Shown here piece after piece: positions 8,015 through 15,670 of a stretch of 64,000 bases of DNA. Under the pieces are notes generated by a model. It ran no database searches. It saw only the letters and a program-made list of their open reading frames with translations, and had not been told where the DNA came from. Origin of the DNA: Nannocystis sp. (GTDB lineage: Bacteria; Myxococcota_A; Polyangia; Nannocystales; Nannocystaceae); assembly GCA_016712315.1 (NCBI GenBank), contig JADJRG010000022.1:558001-622000 (forward strand). Reading direction: 5' to 3'. Made by a program: the position numbers and the translations under genes. How positions within the stretch are numbered: the first letter of the stretch is position 1; each line of letters starts with the position of its first letter.

Positions 8015-10054
8015 ATGCCCCAGTGGACCCCTCACCGAAGTGTGCCTGGCTCATTCGGCGTGCGCGCGGGAGGAGCGGGGGTCCTGCTGATCCGCGGCGA
8101 CAACGGTCAAGAGCTCCACGTCTTCCACGTCGATCACGCGGTCGACACCGACGCCCAGCGATCACAGGCGTGGTGGTGCCGGCGGCGGGGCATCCCGCTC
8201 GACGCGGCGGGCAACGTACGCGGCTGGAGCGCCGTCGAGACCCACCTGACCGGCCAGCTCCTCCCCACCGGCTACATGGCGATCGCGCCCGGCTTCCTCC
8301 GCGACGCCGTCTACCCGAAGTTCTCCTTCGTCGGCGGCTGCGCGACGCGGGCGGGCGGCAAGGTGCTCCTCTTCGACCGCTTCCGCCACCACCTCGCCCA
8401 CCTCTCGCGGCCCGACGAGACCAGCGAGCAGATCCGCGCCGTCGGCGAGCAGAGGGACCTTCCTGTAGCCCTGCGCAGCGCCGAGTCAGCGGACGCGACA
8501 CTCTCGATCACCGACCTCGGTGGACCTGCCCAAGAGGATCTCGTCCTCGTTCACCTGAAGGGCACGGGGCCCTGGAGCGCGTGGTACCGGATCGGCTGGG
8601 ATCTCGACGCGACCGGGGCAGCACGCGGCGGCTGGTCCGCGGACAAACCGATCCCTGGCGACTTCCCCGCGACCGGCCTCAGCGTCGCGCGGGTCTGCTG
8701 GGGGGAAGCGCGGCACCTCCTCGTCTACTCGCTGGAGCCGTCGTCGGGCGGGCACATCGGCCGCTATCGGCTCGGCTACGACATCGACGAGAACGGCGAC
8801 GTGCGCCGCTGGGGGCCGTGGATCCGCGCCCCCGGCGTGATCCTCGGCCAGATCCAGGGGCTCGCGATCACCGTCGGACACGTCGCCGGTGACGCCCGCC
8901 CTGACCTCGTCGTCGTCCACATCGCCAACCAAGGCGGCCACAACGTGGGGACCTACCAGGTCGCCTTCGACCTGCTCGACCTGGGCGCCTTCGCGACCGC
9001 CGCCGCTCCGCCGCCGCTCCCGCCCGTGCTCGCGCGGCCGCCGATCACCGCCGCCTCATGGAGCGAGGGGCGCCTCGACCTCCTCGGCGTCGGCGCCGAC
9101 GACCAAGTCTTCCAAAAATCCTACGATCAGCAGCGGTGGTGGCCCGACCCGAAGGGATGGCAGCCGCTGGGCGGCGGCTTCTCGGGCCCGCCGCGGGCGA
9201 TCTCCTGGGGGCCCGGGCGCCTCGACCTCGTCGGCGTCGGCGCCGACCGCTCGATCTACCAAAAGACCTGGGACGGCCGCTGGTGGCCCTCGCCGAGCGG
9301 CTGGACCTCACTCGGAGGCCAATTCATCAGCCCGCCGACGCTCGCGTCGTGGGCCCCGAATCGCCTCGACATCTTCGGCCTCGGCCCCGACGGCCAGCTC
9401 TTCCATAAGACCTGGGATGGTCAGCGCTGGCTGCCCACGGCGAGCGGCTGGCAGCCCCTCGGCGGGCGCTTCCTCCACCCGGTCGCGACCGTGTGCCGGG
9501 CCCCCGACGCGCTCGAGATCTTCGGCGTCGGCGCCGACGGCGCGATGTACAACAAGGCCTGGTGGAAGTCGGCCTGGACCCCCGCCGCCGGCGATTGGAC
9601 ACGCCTGGGTGGCCGCTTCATCAGCCCGCCGGCGGCCGCGTCGTGGGGTCCTGGACGCATCGACGTGGTCGCCATCGGCGCAGACGGAGCGATGTGGCAC
9701 AAGACCTGGGACAACAACCGCTGGATGCCCTCCCCGGACGGCTGGAGCTCGCTCGGCGGCGTGTTCACCAGCGGCCCTGCGATCGTCACGCTCGGCCCCG
9801 GATCCCTGCACCTCTTCGGCCTCGGCGGCGACGCCGGCATGTACCACCGCGAGTGGGACGGCTCCGCGTGGTCGAGCTGGCGCCCGCTCGGCGGCGTGTT
9901 CATGGCCGCGCCGGTGGCGATCGGCCGGGCTGGGCGCGTGGACGTGTTCGGCCTCGGCACTGACGGCGCGATGTACCAGCGCTGGTGGACCGCCGCCGCC
10001 GGCTGGCAGCCGAGCGCCTGGGTGTCGCTCGGCGGGATATTCGCGCTCAAGTAG
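8015..10054 (+). CDS. PLL/DUF346-type beta-propeller (lectin-like) protein
   Basis: The protein has 679 residues. The C-terminal half, from about residue 345, holds seven repeats of 45-50 residues with the consensus SWGPGRLDxFGVGADGxMYHKTWDG...W...W.SLGG.F. This is the pattern of PLL/DUF346 seven-bladed propellers, some of which bind fucose and other sugars. The N-terminal 340 residues hold a second set of about four degenerate repeats with cores like YRIGWDLDATGAARGGWS and YRLGYDIDENGDV, preceded by D-LVLVH-type strands resembling FG-GAP units. No signal peptide or membrane segment is visible, so export would need a non-Sec route, or the protein acts inside the cell. It stands alone and converges on rnc. 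Sugar binding is inferred from the fold. Confidence 0.8.
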   Translation: MPQWTPHRSVPGSFGVRAGGAGVLLIRGDNGQELHVFHVDHAVDTDAQRSQAWWCRRRGIPLDAAGNVRGWSAVETHLTGQLLPTGYMAIAPGFLRDAVYPKFSFVGGCATRAGGKVLLFDRFRHHLAHLSRPDETSEQIRAVGEQRDLPVALRSAESADATLSITDLGGPAQEDLVLVHLKGTGPWSAWYRIGWDLDATGAARGGWSADKPIPGDFPATGLSVARVCWGEARHLLVYSLEPSSGGHIGRYRLGYDIDENGDVRRWGPWIRAPGVILGQIQGLAITVGHVAGDARPDLVVVHIANQGGHNVGTYQVAFDLLDLGAFATAAAPPPLPPVLARPPITAASWSEGRLDLLGVGADDQVFQKSYDQQRWWPDPKGWQPLGGGFSGPPRAISWGPGRLDLVGVGADRSIYQKTWDGRWWPSPSGWTSLGGQFISPPTLASWAPNRLDIFGLGPDGQLFHKTWDGQRWLPTASGWQPLGGRFLHPVATVCRAPDALEIFGVGADGAMYNKAWWKSAWTPAAGDWTRLGGRFISPPAAASWGPGRIDVVAIGADGAMWHKTWDNNRWMPSPDGWSSLGGVFTSGPAIVTLGPGSLHLFGLGGDAGMYHREWDGSAWSSWRPLGGVFMAAPVAIGRAGRVDVFGLGTDGAMYQRWWTAAAGWQPSAWVSLGGIFALK

Positions 10055-10066
10055 CCCGCCCGCCGC

Positions 10067-10858
10067 TCACGGATCGAAGCTCACCAGCGCCGCCGCCGCC
10101 GCCGCGCGCTGCGCCTCGCGCTTCGTCGCCCCCTCACCGGCGCCCAGCACCCGCGGCGCCCCCTCCACGGTCAGCTCCACCCGCGCGATCCACCACGGCG
10201 CCGCGCTGGTCGAGCCCTCGGCCGCCGCGCACACATACCGCGGCGTCTGCCGATACCGCCCCTGCACCACCCGGCCGAGCAGTGACTTCACGTCCTCCTC
10301 TCCCGGATCGAGCCCCGCCATCACCTCCGCGAAGAGCCGATCAAACGCCGCCCCAGCCGCCGCCAGCGGATCACGCCCGCACGCCCGCGCGTCCAAAAAG
10401 ATCGCCCCCAGCGCCGCCTCCAGCGCGTCTGCCAGCGACCCGTCGCGCTCCCGCGCCCCCCCCTGCGCGTCCCCGCGCCCGACGAAGAGCCACGCGCCAA
10501 GCCCCAGCGCCCGCGCCACCGTCGCCAGCCCCGCCTCGCTCACCACACGCGCCTGCATGCGCGTCAGCGCCCCCTCGCTCGCGTCGTCGAAGCGCAGCCA
10601 CAGCCGCTCCGCGCTCAACAGATCCAGCACCGCGTCGCCGAAGAACTCGAGCCGCTCGTGGCTCGGCCAGCCCGCGTGAGGGTGCTCGTTACACCATGAC
10701 CCAAGGGTCAGGGCCACCCGCAGCAGCGCCGGCCGCGCGAACTCATAGCCGAGCGCGGTGATCAGCGGCCGCAGCCCGGCCAGCTCCTCGATCACCGCCG
10801 GATCTGCGCCCTCATCAGGCAACGATCGCAGCGCCGCCGGCAGCGCCCCGCGCGTCAC
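10067..10858 (-). CDS. rnc: Ribonuclease III
   Basis: The protein has 263 residues and starts at a GTG that overlaps the TGA of mnmA in GTGA, so translation is probably coupled. The catalytic signature HERLEFFGDAVLDLL (usually NERLEFLGDSVL) and the second acidic site ADALEAALGAIFLD are intact. The C-terminus has a double-stranded RNA-binding domain ending in GEGATKREAQRAAAAAAL. RNase III cuts double-stranded RNA in rRNA precursors and mRNAs. The motif usually written ALTHRS reads ALTLGS here, exactly where the DNA forms a TGACCC-AA-GGGTCA palindrome at 10697-10710. The catalytic residues are kept, so the enzyme is probably active. Confidence 0.93.
   Translation of the reverse strand: MTRGALPAALRSLPDEGADPAVIEELAGLRPLITALGYEFARPALLRVALTLGSWCNEHPHAGWPSHERLEFFGDAVLDLLSAERLWLRFDDASEGALTRMQARVVSEAGLATVARALGLGAWLFVGRGDAQGGARERDGSLADALEAALGAIFLDARACGRDPLAAAGAAFDRLFAEVMAGLDPGEEDVKSLLGRVVQGRYRQTPRYVCAAAEGSTSAAPWWIARVELTVEGAPRVLGAGEGATKREAQRAAAAAALVSFDP
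10697..10710. repeat. Perfect palindrome TGACCC-AA-GGGTCA inside rnc
   Basis: Six-base arms with a two-base centre overlap the codons of the conserved RNase III ALTHRS motif, which is altered to ALTLGS. The sequence CATGACCCAA is shared with the 44-base repeat units at 43260-43392. Confidence 0.5.
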
Positions 10859-11943
10859 GGCGCCTCTCCTTCACCCGCCTCGATCCACCCGCCCCCCACC
10901 ACCTGATCGCCCACATAGATCACCCCCGCCTGCCCCGGCGCGACCGCCCGCACCGGCGCGTCGAAGCGCACCCGCGCCCGCTCCCCGAAGAATTCCACCG
11001 TCGCCGGCGCCGGCGCCGATCGGTGCCTGATCTGCACCTCCGCGCGGATCTCCCCCGACGCCGGCAGCTCCGCCATCCGCCGCAGCGGCGCCAGCCACAG
11101 CCCCTGCACCGCCAGCGCCTCCGCCTCGCCGACCACCACCTGCCGCGTCGCCGGCAGCACCGCCAGCACGTAGCGCGGCGACGACCCCGCGACCCGCAGC
11201 CCGCGCCGCTGCCCGACCGTCACCGTGTGGATCCCCTCGTGGCTGCCGACCACTTTACCTGACTCATCGACCAGCTCACCCGGCGCCAGCGCCTCCGCCG
11301 CGATCCCCAGCGCCCGCGCCTGCGCCTCCACCACCGCCCCCCGCTCCTGCCCGCCGACGAAGCACAGCTCCTGGCTGTCCGGCGCGTCCCAGCTCGGCAG
11401 CGCCAGCGCCCGCGCCCGCTCGCGCACCTGCTCCTTACGCCATGTCCCGAGAGGGAAGCGCACCCGCGCCAGCGCCTCGCGGCCCATCGCGAAGAGGAAG
11501 TAGCTCTGGTCCTTCCCCGGGTCGACCCCCCGCAGCAGCGCCCCGTCGACGCTCCGCGCGTAGTGCCCGGTCGCCAGCAGCTCCGCCCCGAGCGCCCGCG
11601 CCCGCGCCAGCAGCGGCCCGAACTTCACCTGCTCGTTGCAGCGCACGCACGGGTTCGGCGTCCGCCCCGCCGCGTACTCGCGCGTAAAGTCGTCGATCAC
11701 CGCCCGCTGGAAGCGCGCCCGCTCGTCCACCGTGTAGTGCGGGATCCCCAGGCGCGCGCACACGTCCTTCGCCCGGTCGATCTCCGCCGGCGAGCAGCAG
11801 CTCCCCCCGCGGCCCTGCGGCGCCGGCCCCTTCGCGTCGTAGAGGCGCATCGTCAGGCCGATCACCTCGTGCCCCTCATCGCGCAGGATCGCCGCCGTCA
11901 CCGACGAATCGACCCCACCGGACATCGCGCACACCACTCGCAT
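10855..11943 (-). CDS. mnmA: tRNA-specific 2-thiouridylase MnmA
   Basis: The protein has 362 residues. The PP-loop is RVVCAMSGGVDSSVTAAIL. The two catalytic cysteines sit in NPCVRCNEQVKF and in SQELCFVGG, as in the family. MnmA puts sulfur on C2 of U34 in the tRNAs for Lys, Glu and Gln, using sulfur relayed from a cysteine desulfurase. The characteristic GHYAR and KDQSYFLF motifs are present. The stop overlaps the start of rnc by four bases. The upstream 219 bases to the next gene are non-coding and hold a small palindrome. No missing residues were noticed. Confidence 0.97.
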   Translation of the reverse strand: MRVVCAMSGGVDSSVTAAILRDEGHEVIGLTMRLYDAKGPAPQGRGGSCCSPAEIDRAKDVCARLGIPHYTVDERARFQRAVIDDFTREYAAGRTPNPCVRCNEQVKFGPLLARARALGAELLATGHYARSVDGALLRGVDPGKDQSYFLFAMGREALARVRFPLGTWRKEQVRERARALALPSWDAPDSQELCFVGGQERGAVVEAQARALGIAAEALAPGELVDESGKVVGSHEGIHTVTVGQRRGLRVAGSSPRYVLAVLPATRQVVVGEAEALAVQGLWLAPLRRMAELPASGEIRAEVQIRHRSAPAPATVEFFGERARVRFDAPVRAVAPGQAGVIYVGDQVVGGGWIEAGEGEAP

Positions 11944-12122
11944 CGCAGCACCTCGCGCCTCGCTGGCGCCCGCGAAGCTACACCAGCGCCGGCCTCATCG
12001 GTACCGGATCGAGCGCCTCACGTGCGACATGGACACTCCGCGCTCGTCGGAGCCACGGGAGCAGGGCCGGCTTCTACGCGCGTTGACCCGCCGGGAGCGA
12101 CACAACGATCGCCCCCTTCGAC

Positions 12123-12138
12123 ATGTCTCTGAAGACAT
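12123..12138. repeat. Palindrome ATGTCT-CTGA-AGACAT between two minus-strand genes
   Basis: Six-base arms with a CTGA loop lie about 25 bases past the stop of the minus-strand lipoprotein gene and 180 bases upstream of mnmA. It could be a processed 3' end structure or an operator; there is no T-run on either side. It resembles the palindrome at 7211-7228. The rest of the 11944-12162 gap shows nothing else recognisable. Confidence 0.4.
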
Positions 12139-12162
12139 CCCGAGGCCCCTCCCCCGCTCGCC

Positions 12163-12780
12163 TCACGGGTACGCGCAGCGCAGCGACGGCGTGCAGATCA
12201 TCGGCGCGGGGCACTCACCGCCCGGCCCGCACAGCACCAGGCACCCCCAAAAGGCCACCGCGTCGCACGCGCCCGCGTTGCACTGCTCCTCCGCCGGGCA
12301 CGCCTCGCCGCCGCCGCACGCCTGACCGCTGCCGCCGCCCTTAAAGAACGGCGAGCACTCCCCTGTCGCCTGCGCCAGCTCCTCTTGCGGGCAGGCCCCG
12401 CCCTCACCGCGGCAAAACGGCGCGCAGAAGATCGCCCCGCCGCCCAGATCCACCGAAGCCGTGCCGAAGGGGCACGTATCCTCATCAGAGGGCGGCGGAT
12501 AATCGGGGGGCCCGTCCGATCCCGTCGTGCTCGTCGCCTCCGTCGTCGCCGCGGTCGCGCTCGCGTCGCTCGTCGCCTCGTCGCTCGACCCGCTGCTCAT
12601 CGCCGTCGTCTCGGTCGCCCCACTCGCCTCCGTCGTCGCCTCGCTCGTGCTCGTGCTCGTGCTCGTGCTCGTCGAGCCCTCTGAAGCGGAGCCCGCGTCG
12701 TCACCACCGCAGCCGAGAGGCGTAGACACGAGCGCAATTGTGAGCGCGAGCGCGCGGCCGGAGAGCGACGACATCGTCAT
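12163..12780 (-). CDS. Stalked Cys-rich lipoprotein
   Basis: The protein has 205 residues from the ATG at 12780. A signal peptide (LALTIALVSTPLGC) ends at a lipobox-like Cys followed by GGDD. Next comes a stalk of about 75 residues of Ser/Thr/Ala/Glu, then a Cys-rich domain of about 90 residues (CPFGTASVDLGGGAIFCAPFC and CPAPMICTPSLRCAYP). Part of the stalk is encoded by five copies of the hexamer GCTCGT at 12643-12672. Secreted proteins of this build are abundant in Nannocystaceae. The function is unknown; an outer-surface protein with a disulfide-knotted head on a flexible, possibly glycosylated stalk is a fair guess. An in-frame start at 12858 was rejected because it would bury the signal peptide. 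Confidence 0.8.
   Translation of the reverse strand: MTMSSLSGRALALTIALVSTPLGCGGDDAGSASEGSTSTSTSTSTSEATTEASGATETTAMSSGSSDEATSDASATAATTEATSTTGSDGPPDYPPPSDEDTCPFGTASVDLGGGAIFCAPFCRGEGGACPQEELAQATGECSPFFKGGGSGQACGGGEACPAEEQCNAGACDAVAFWGCLVLCGPGGECPAPMICTPSLRCAYP
12643..12672. repeat. Simple-sequence repeat (GCTCGT)5 encoding a Ser-Thr stalk
   Basis: Five perfect hexamers encode Thr-Ser dipeptides in the stalk of the minus-strand lipoprotein. Because six is a multiple of three, slippage would change stalk length without breaking the frame. Confidence 0.8.
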
Positions 12781-12958
12781 GCGATCGCACGCCCTGAGCG
12801 CCGCCGCAAGGCCCAACCCGCCGCCACCTCGCGCCAGAGCGCGCCAGCGAGCCCTCATGACGACGCTACAAGCGCAGCAGAGCCCGCGGACTTTGCGGTA
12901 GGCTGCCTAGGTCGCCCATTTTTTCACCCCCGCTCCCTCTCTCTGACCCCCTGTATCC

Positions 12959-14404
12959 ATGGCACAGGCGCCGAGTCAACGCTCGCATGGGACCCCGACT
13001 CGGCTCGGCGGCGTCATCGATCGCGCCCCGCCTGTCGCCCCCGCCGAGGCCGCGGATCCGCGGATCGGCGCCACCCTCGCTGGACGCTACCGGATCCAGC
13101 GCAAGCTCGGCGAGGGCGGCATGGCGAACGTCTACCTCGCCGAGGACGCCGGGGCCGCGCACATGGTCGCGATCAAGGTCCTCCACGACGAGTCCGTCGA
13201 TCAACAGGAGGTCGTCGAGCGCTTCCTCCAAGAGGCCCGCGCCGCCTCGGTCATCGGCCACCCCAACGTCGTCGAGATCTCCGACTTCGGCCGCAGCGAC
13301 AGCGGCGAGGTCTACCTCGTCATGGAGCTCCTGGTCGGCGAAGACCTCGCTGACATGCTCGATCGAGAGGGAGCGCTCCCGTGGAGCCGCGTCCGGCCGA
13401 TGCTCCTCCAGATCTGCGGCGCCCTCGCCGCGGCCCACGCCAAGGGCATCATTCACCGCGACATCAAGCCCGAGAACCTCTTCCGCCTCGACCGCGACGG
13501 CGACGCCGACTTCATCAAGATCCTCGACTTCGGGATCGCCAAGATCACCGCCACCGCGACCATGAGCGCCCGGGCGCTCACCCAGACCGGCTCGATCTTC
13601 GGCACCCCGGAGTACATGTCCCCTGAGCAAGCTGAGGGTCGCAAGGTCGATCCACGGACGGACATCTACTCCCTCGGCGTGATCGCCTACCGCCTCCTCA
13701 CCGGCCGCGTCCCCTTCGACGGCGAGAGCCCCACCGTCATCCTCGTCAAGCACATGGTCGATCCGCCGCCGGTGCCCAGCCGCACCGCCCCCGCGCGCGG
13801 CCTCACCCCCTGCGTCGACGCCCTGATCCTCAAGGCCCTCGAGAAGGACCCCGCCAAGCGCTTCCAGACCATGGAGGAGCTCGCCGCCGCGATCGCCTCG
13901 ATCGACGACAGCATGCAGCAGCGCGCCCCGCCCCAGCAGCGCCCCGCCGAGGACGCCCGACCGCCGCGCCCCGCCGGTCGCATCATCGTCATCATCCTCA
14001 TCGTCGCCGTGCTGCTCAGCCTCGCCGCCGTACTCGCGCTGATCTTCTGGCCGCCGCCGCCGCCGCCGCCGCCGACGCCGCCGCCGCCCGTCCTCGTCGA
14101 AGAGCCGCCGCCGCCGCCGCCGGAGCCGCCTGCCCCGCCGCCGCCGATCACCCTGCGGATCCACAGCGCCCAGCCCGCCGAGATCTGGCGCGACGATCCC
14201 CGCGAGCTGCTCGGCCGCACCGATGATCCCGACGGCCTCAAGCTCGAGCGCGGGGAGGCCCCCCTCCGCCTGCTCCTGATCGCCGAAGGTTTTGAAGATC
14301 ACCCCTTCGAGCTCACGCCCGCTGAAGATCTCGAGCGCAGCTACGAGCTCCTCAAGAAGAAACGCGCCAAGGGCAGCAAGCGCGCCAAGACGCCCCCTCC
14401 TTGA
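12959..14404 (+). CDS. Membrane-anchored serine/threonine protein kinase
   Basis: The protein has 481 residues. The kinase domain spans roughly residues 45-310: glycine loop LGEGGMANVYLAE, catalytic Lys in VAIKVL, HRDIKPENLF, LDFGIAKIT, and GTPEYMSPEQAEG as activation segment and APE region. One transmembrane helix follows near residue 340-365 (IIVIILIVAVLLSLAAVLAL), then a Pro-rich stretch (PPPPPPPPTPPPP) and a short beta-rich tail resembling a PEGA-like domain. Such kinases phosphorylate cytosolic targets in response to envelope cues. All catalytic residues are present, so it should be active. It is divergent from the upstream lipoprotein with a 178-base gap; the substrate is unknown. Confidence 0.95.
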   Translation: MAQAPSQRSHGTPTRLGGVIDRAPPVAPAEAADPRIGATLAGRYRIQRKLGEGGMANVYLAEDAGAAHMVAIKVLHDESVDQQEVVERFLQEARAASVIGHPNVVEISDFGRSDSGEVYLVMELLVGEDLADMLDREGALPWSRVRPMLLQICGALAAAHAKGIIHRDIKPENLFRLDRDGDADFIKILDFGIAKITATATMSARALTQTGSIFGTPEYMSPEQAEGRKVDPRTDIYSLGVIAYRLLTGRVPFDGESPTVILVKHMVDPPPVPSRTAPARGLTPCVDALILKALEKDPAKRFQTMEELAAAIASIDDSMQQRAPPQQRPAEDARPPRPAGRIIVIILIVAVLLSLAAVLALIFWPPPPPPPPTPPPPVLVEEPPPPPPEPPAPPPPITLRIHSAQPAEIWRDDPRELLGRTDDPDGLKLERGEAPLRLLLIAEGFEDHPFELTPAEDLERSYELLKKKRAKGSKRAKTPPP

Positions 14405-14457
14405 GGCTAATTCCGCGCATCGATCGCCCCGCGCGCGACTCTGCTACGGTCGCCGTC

Positions 14458-15651
14458 ATGAACCCTCGCGCCCGCTCCCTCACCGCCCCCGCGCTCCTGC
14501 TCACCGTCGCCCTCACCGCCTGCACCGGCGACGACACCAGCGCGACCAGCAGCGCGACCGGCACCGACACCGCGACCACCGAGTCCACCGGGACCGCCAC
14601 CACCGCGCCGACGAGCAGCGGCACCGCCACCACCACCACCACCACCACCACCACCACCATGGGCGGCACCGCCACGGAGACCGGCTCGACCGGCTCGACA
14701 ACCTCCCCGGTCACCACCACTGACCCGACCACCACCACCGACCCTACCACCACCTCGGCGACCGACCCGACCACCACCACCGACCCGACCACCACCGGCG
14801 ACACCACCGGCGACACCACCGGCGACACCACCGGCGACAATACCACCGGCATGATGATGGAGGCCTGTCCTTGTGCGCAGGTCGAGGTCCCCCTCGACGA
14901 CGGGATCTTCATCCTCAGCGACGACGCCGAGCTGTGGAAGTACAAGCCCGAGGACAACTCCTTCCAGCAGCTCGGCGCGCTCGGTTGCAACAACATGACC
15001 AACACCTTCTCCATGGCCGTCGACCGCGAGGGCTTCGCCTGGGTCATGTTCGATCCGCCCACCGGCGACATCTTCAAGGTCGACGTCACCAACCCCGCGA
15101 TCTGCACCGATCCCGGCTACAACCCCGGCCAGATGGGCCTGCTGCGCTACGGCATGGCCTTCGTCAGCCAGGGAGAATTCGACAACTGCGACAGCCTCTA
15201 CGGCAACACCTACAACGGCCAAGGGGGCTTCGGCGAGGGCCCCGGCTTCGGCACCTTCTTGAACGTCGACCCCGACACCCTGCTCGCCAAGATCATCGGC
15301 CAGACCACCTTCAACGGCGCCGAGCTCACCGGCACCGGCGACGGCCGCGCCTTCATGTTCGGCGGCGTCCCTGGCAAGCTCGTCGAGGTCGACAAGGCCA
15401 CCGGCCAATACCTCAGCACGATGTCCCTCGGGATCCCGCTGACCAACGCCTTCGCCTTCGCCTTCTTCGCCGGCGATTTTTACTTCTTCACCGAGAGCGG
15501 CGGCCCCGGCTCGAAGAGCAAGGTCACCCACCTCGACTTCGACGACAGCGACAACAACGGGATCCAAGACATCACCGTCATCAACCCCATGGCGCCGATC
15601 CGCATCGTCGGCGCCGGCGTCTCCACCTGCGCCCCCTTCCTGCCGCAGTGA
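14458..15651 (+). CDS. Stalked lipoprotein with propeller-like domain, paralogue of the gene at 57440
   Basis: The protein has 397 residues. Signal peptide and lipobox LTAC are followed by TGDD, then a Thr-rich stalk of about 110 residues that includes ten Thr in a row and the run GDTTGDTTGDTTGD. The head begins at CPCAQVEVPLDDGIFILSDD and contains NTFSMAVDREGFAWVM, ELTGTGDGRAFMFG and ends in RIVGAGVSTCAPF. The same blocks occur in the lipoprotein at 57440 (TDTFSMGVSRKARAWI, ELTGSGDGRLFAY, RVVGAGVSTCVPW). The spacing of strands suggests a beta-propeller, and no catalytic motif is evident. The function is unknown. A 53-base gap separates it from the kinase gene, so co-transcription is possible. 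Confidence 0.8.
   Translation: MNPRARSLTAPALLLTVALTACTGDDTSATSSATGTDTATTESTGTATTAPTSSGTATTTTTTTTTTMGGTATETGSTGSTTSPVTTTDPTTTTDPTTTSATDPTTTTDPTTTGDTTGDTTGDTTGDNTTGMMMEACPCAQVEVPLDDGIFILSDDAELWKYKPEDNSFQQLGALGCNNMTNTFSMAVDREGFAWVMFDPPTGDIFKVDVTNPAICTDPGYNPGQMGLLRYGMAFVSQGEFDNCDSLYGNTYNGQGGFGEGPGFGTFLNVDPDTLLAKIIGQTTFNGAELTGTGDGRAFMFGGVPGKLVEVDKATGQYLSTMSLGIPLTNAFAFAFFAGDFYFFTESGGPGSKSKVTHLDFDDSDNNGIQDITVINPMAPIRIVGAGVSTCAPFLPQ
14629..14658. repeat. Trinucleotide repeat (ACC)10 encoding poly-Thr
   Basis: Ten consecutive ACC codons encode ten Thr in the lipoprotein stalk. A second repeat, three and a half units of GGCGACACCACC at 14797-14840, encodes Gly-Asp-Thr-Thr. Both are prone to in-frame slippage. 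Confidence 0.85.
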
Positions 15652-15670
15652 TGCTCGCGGGCGCCCCCGC

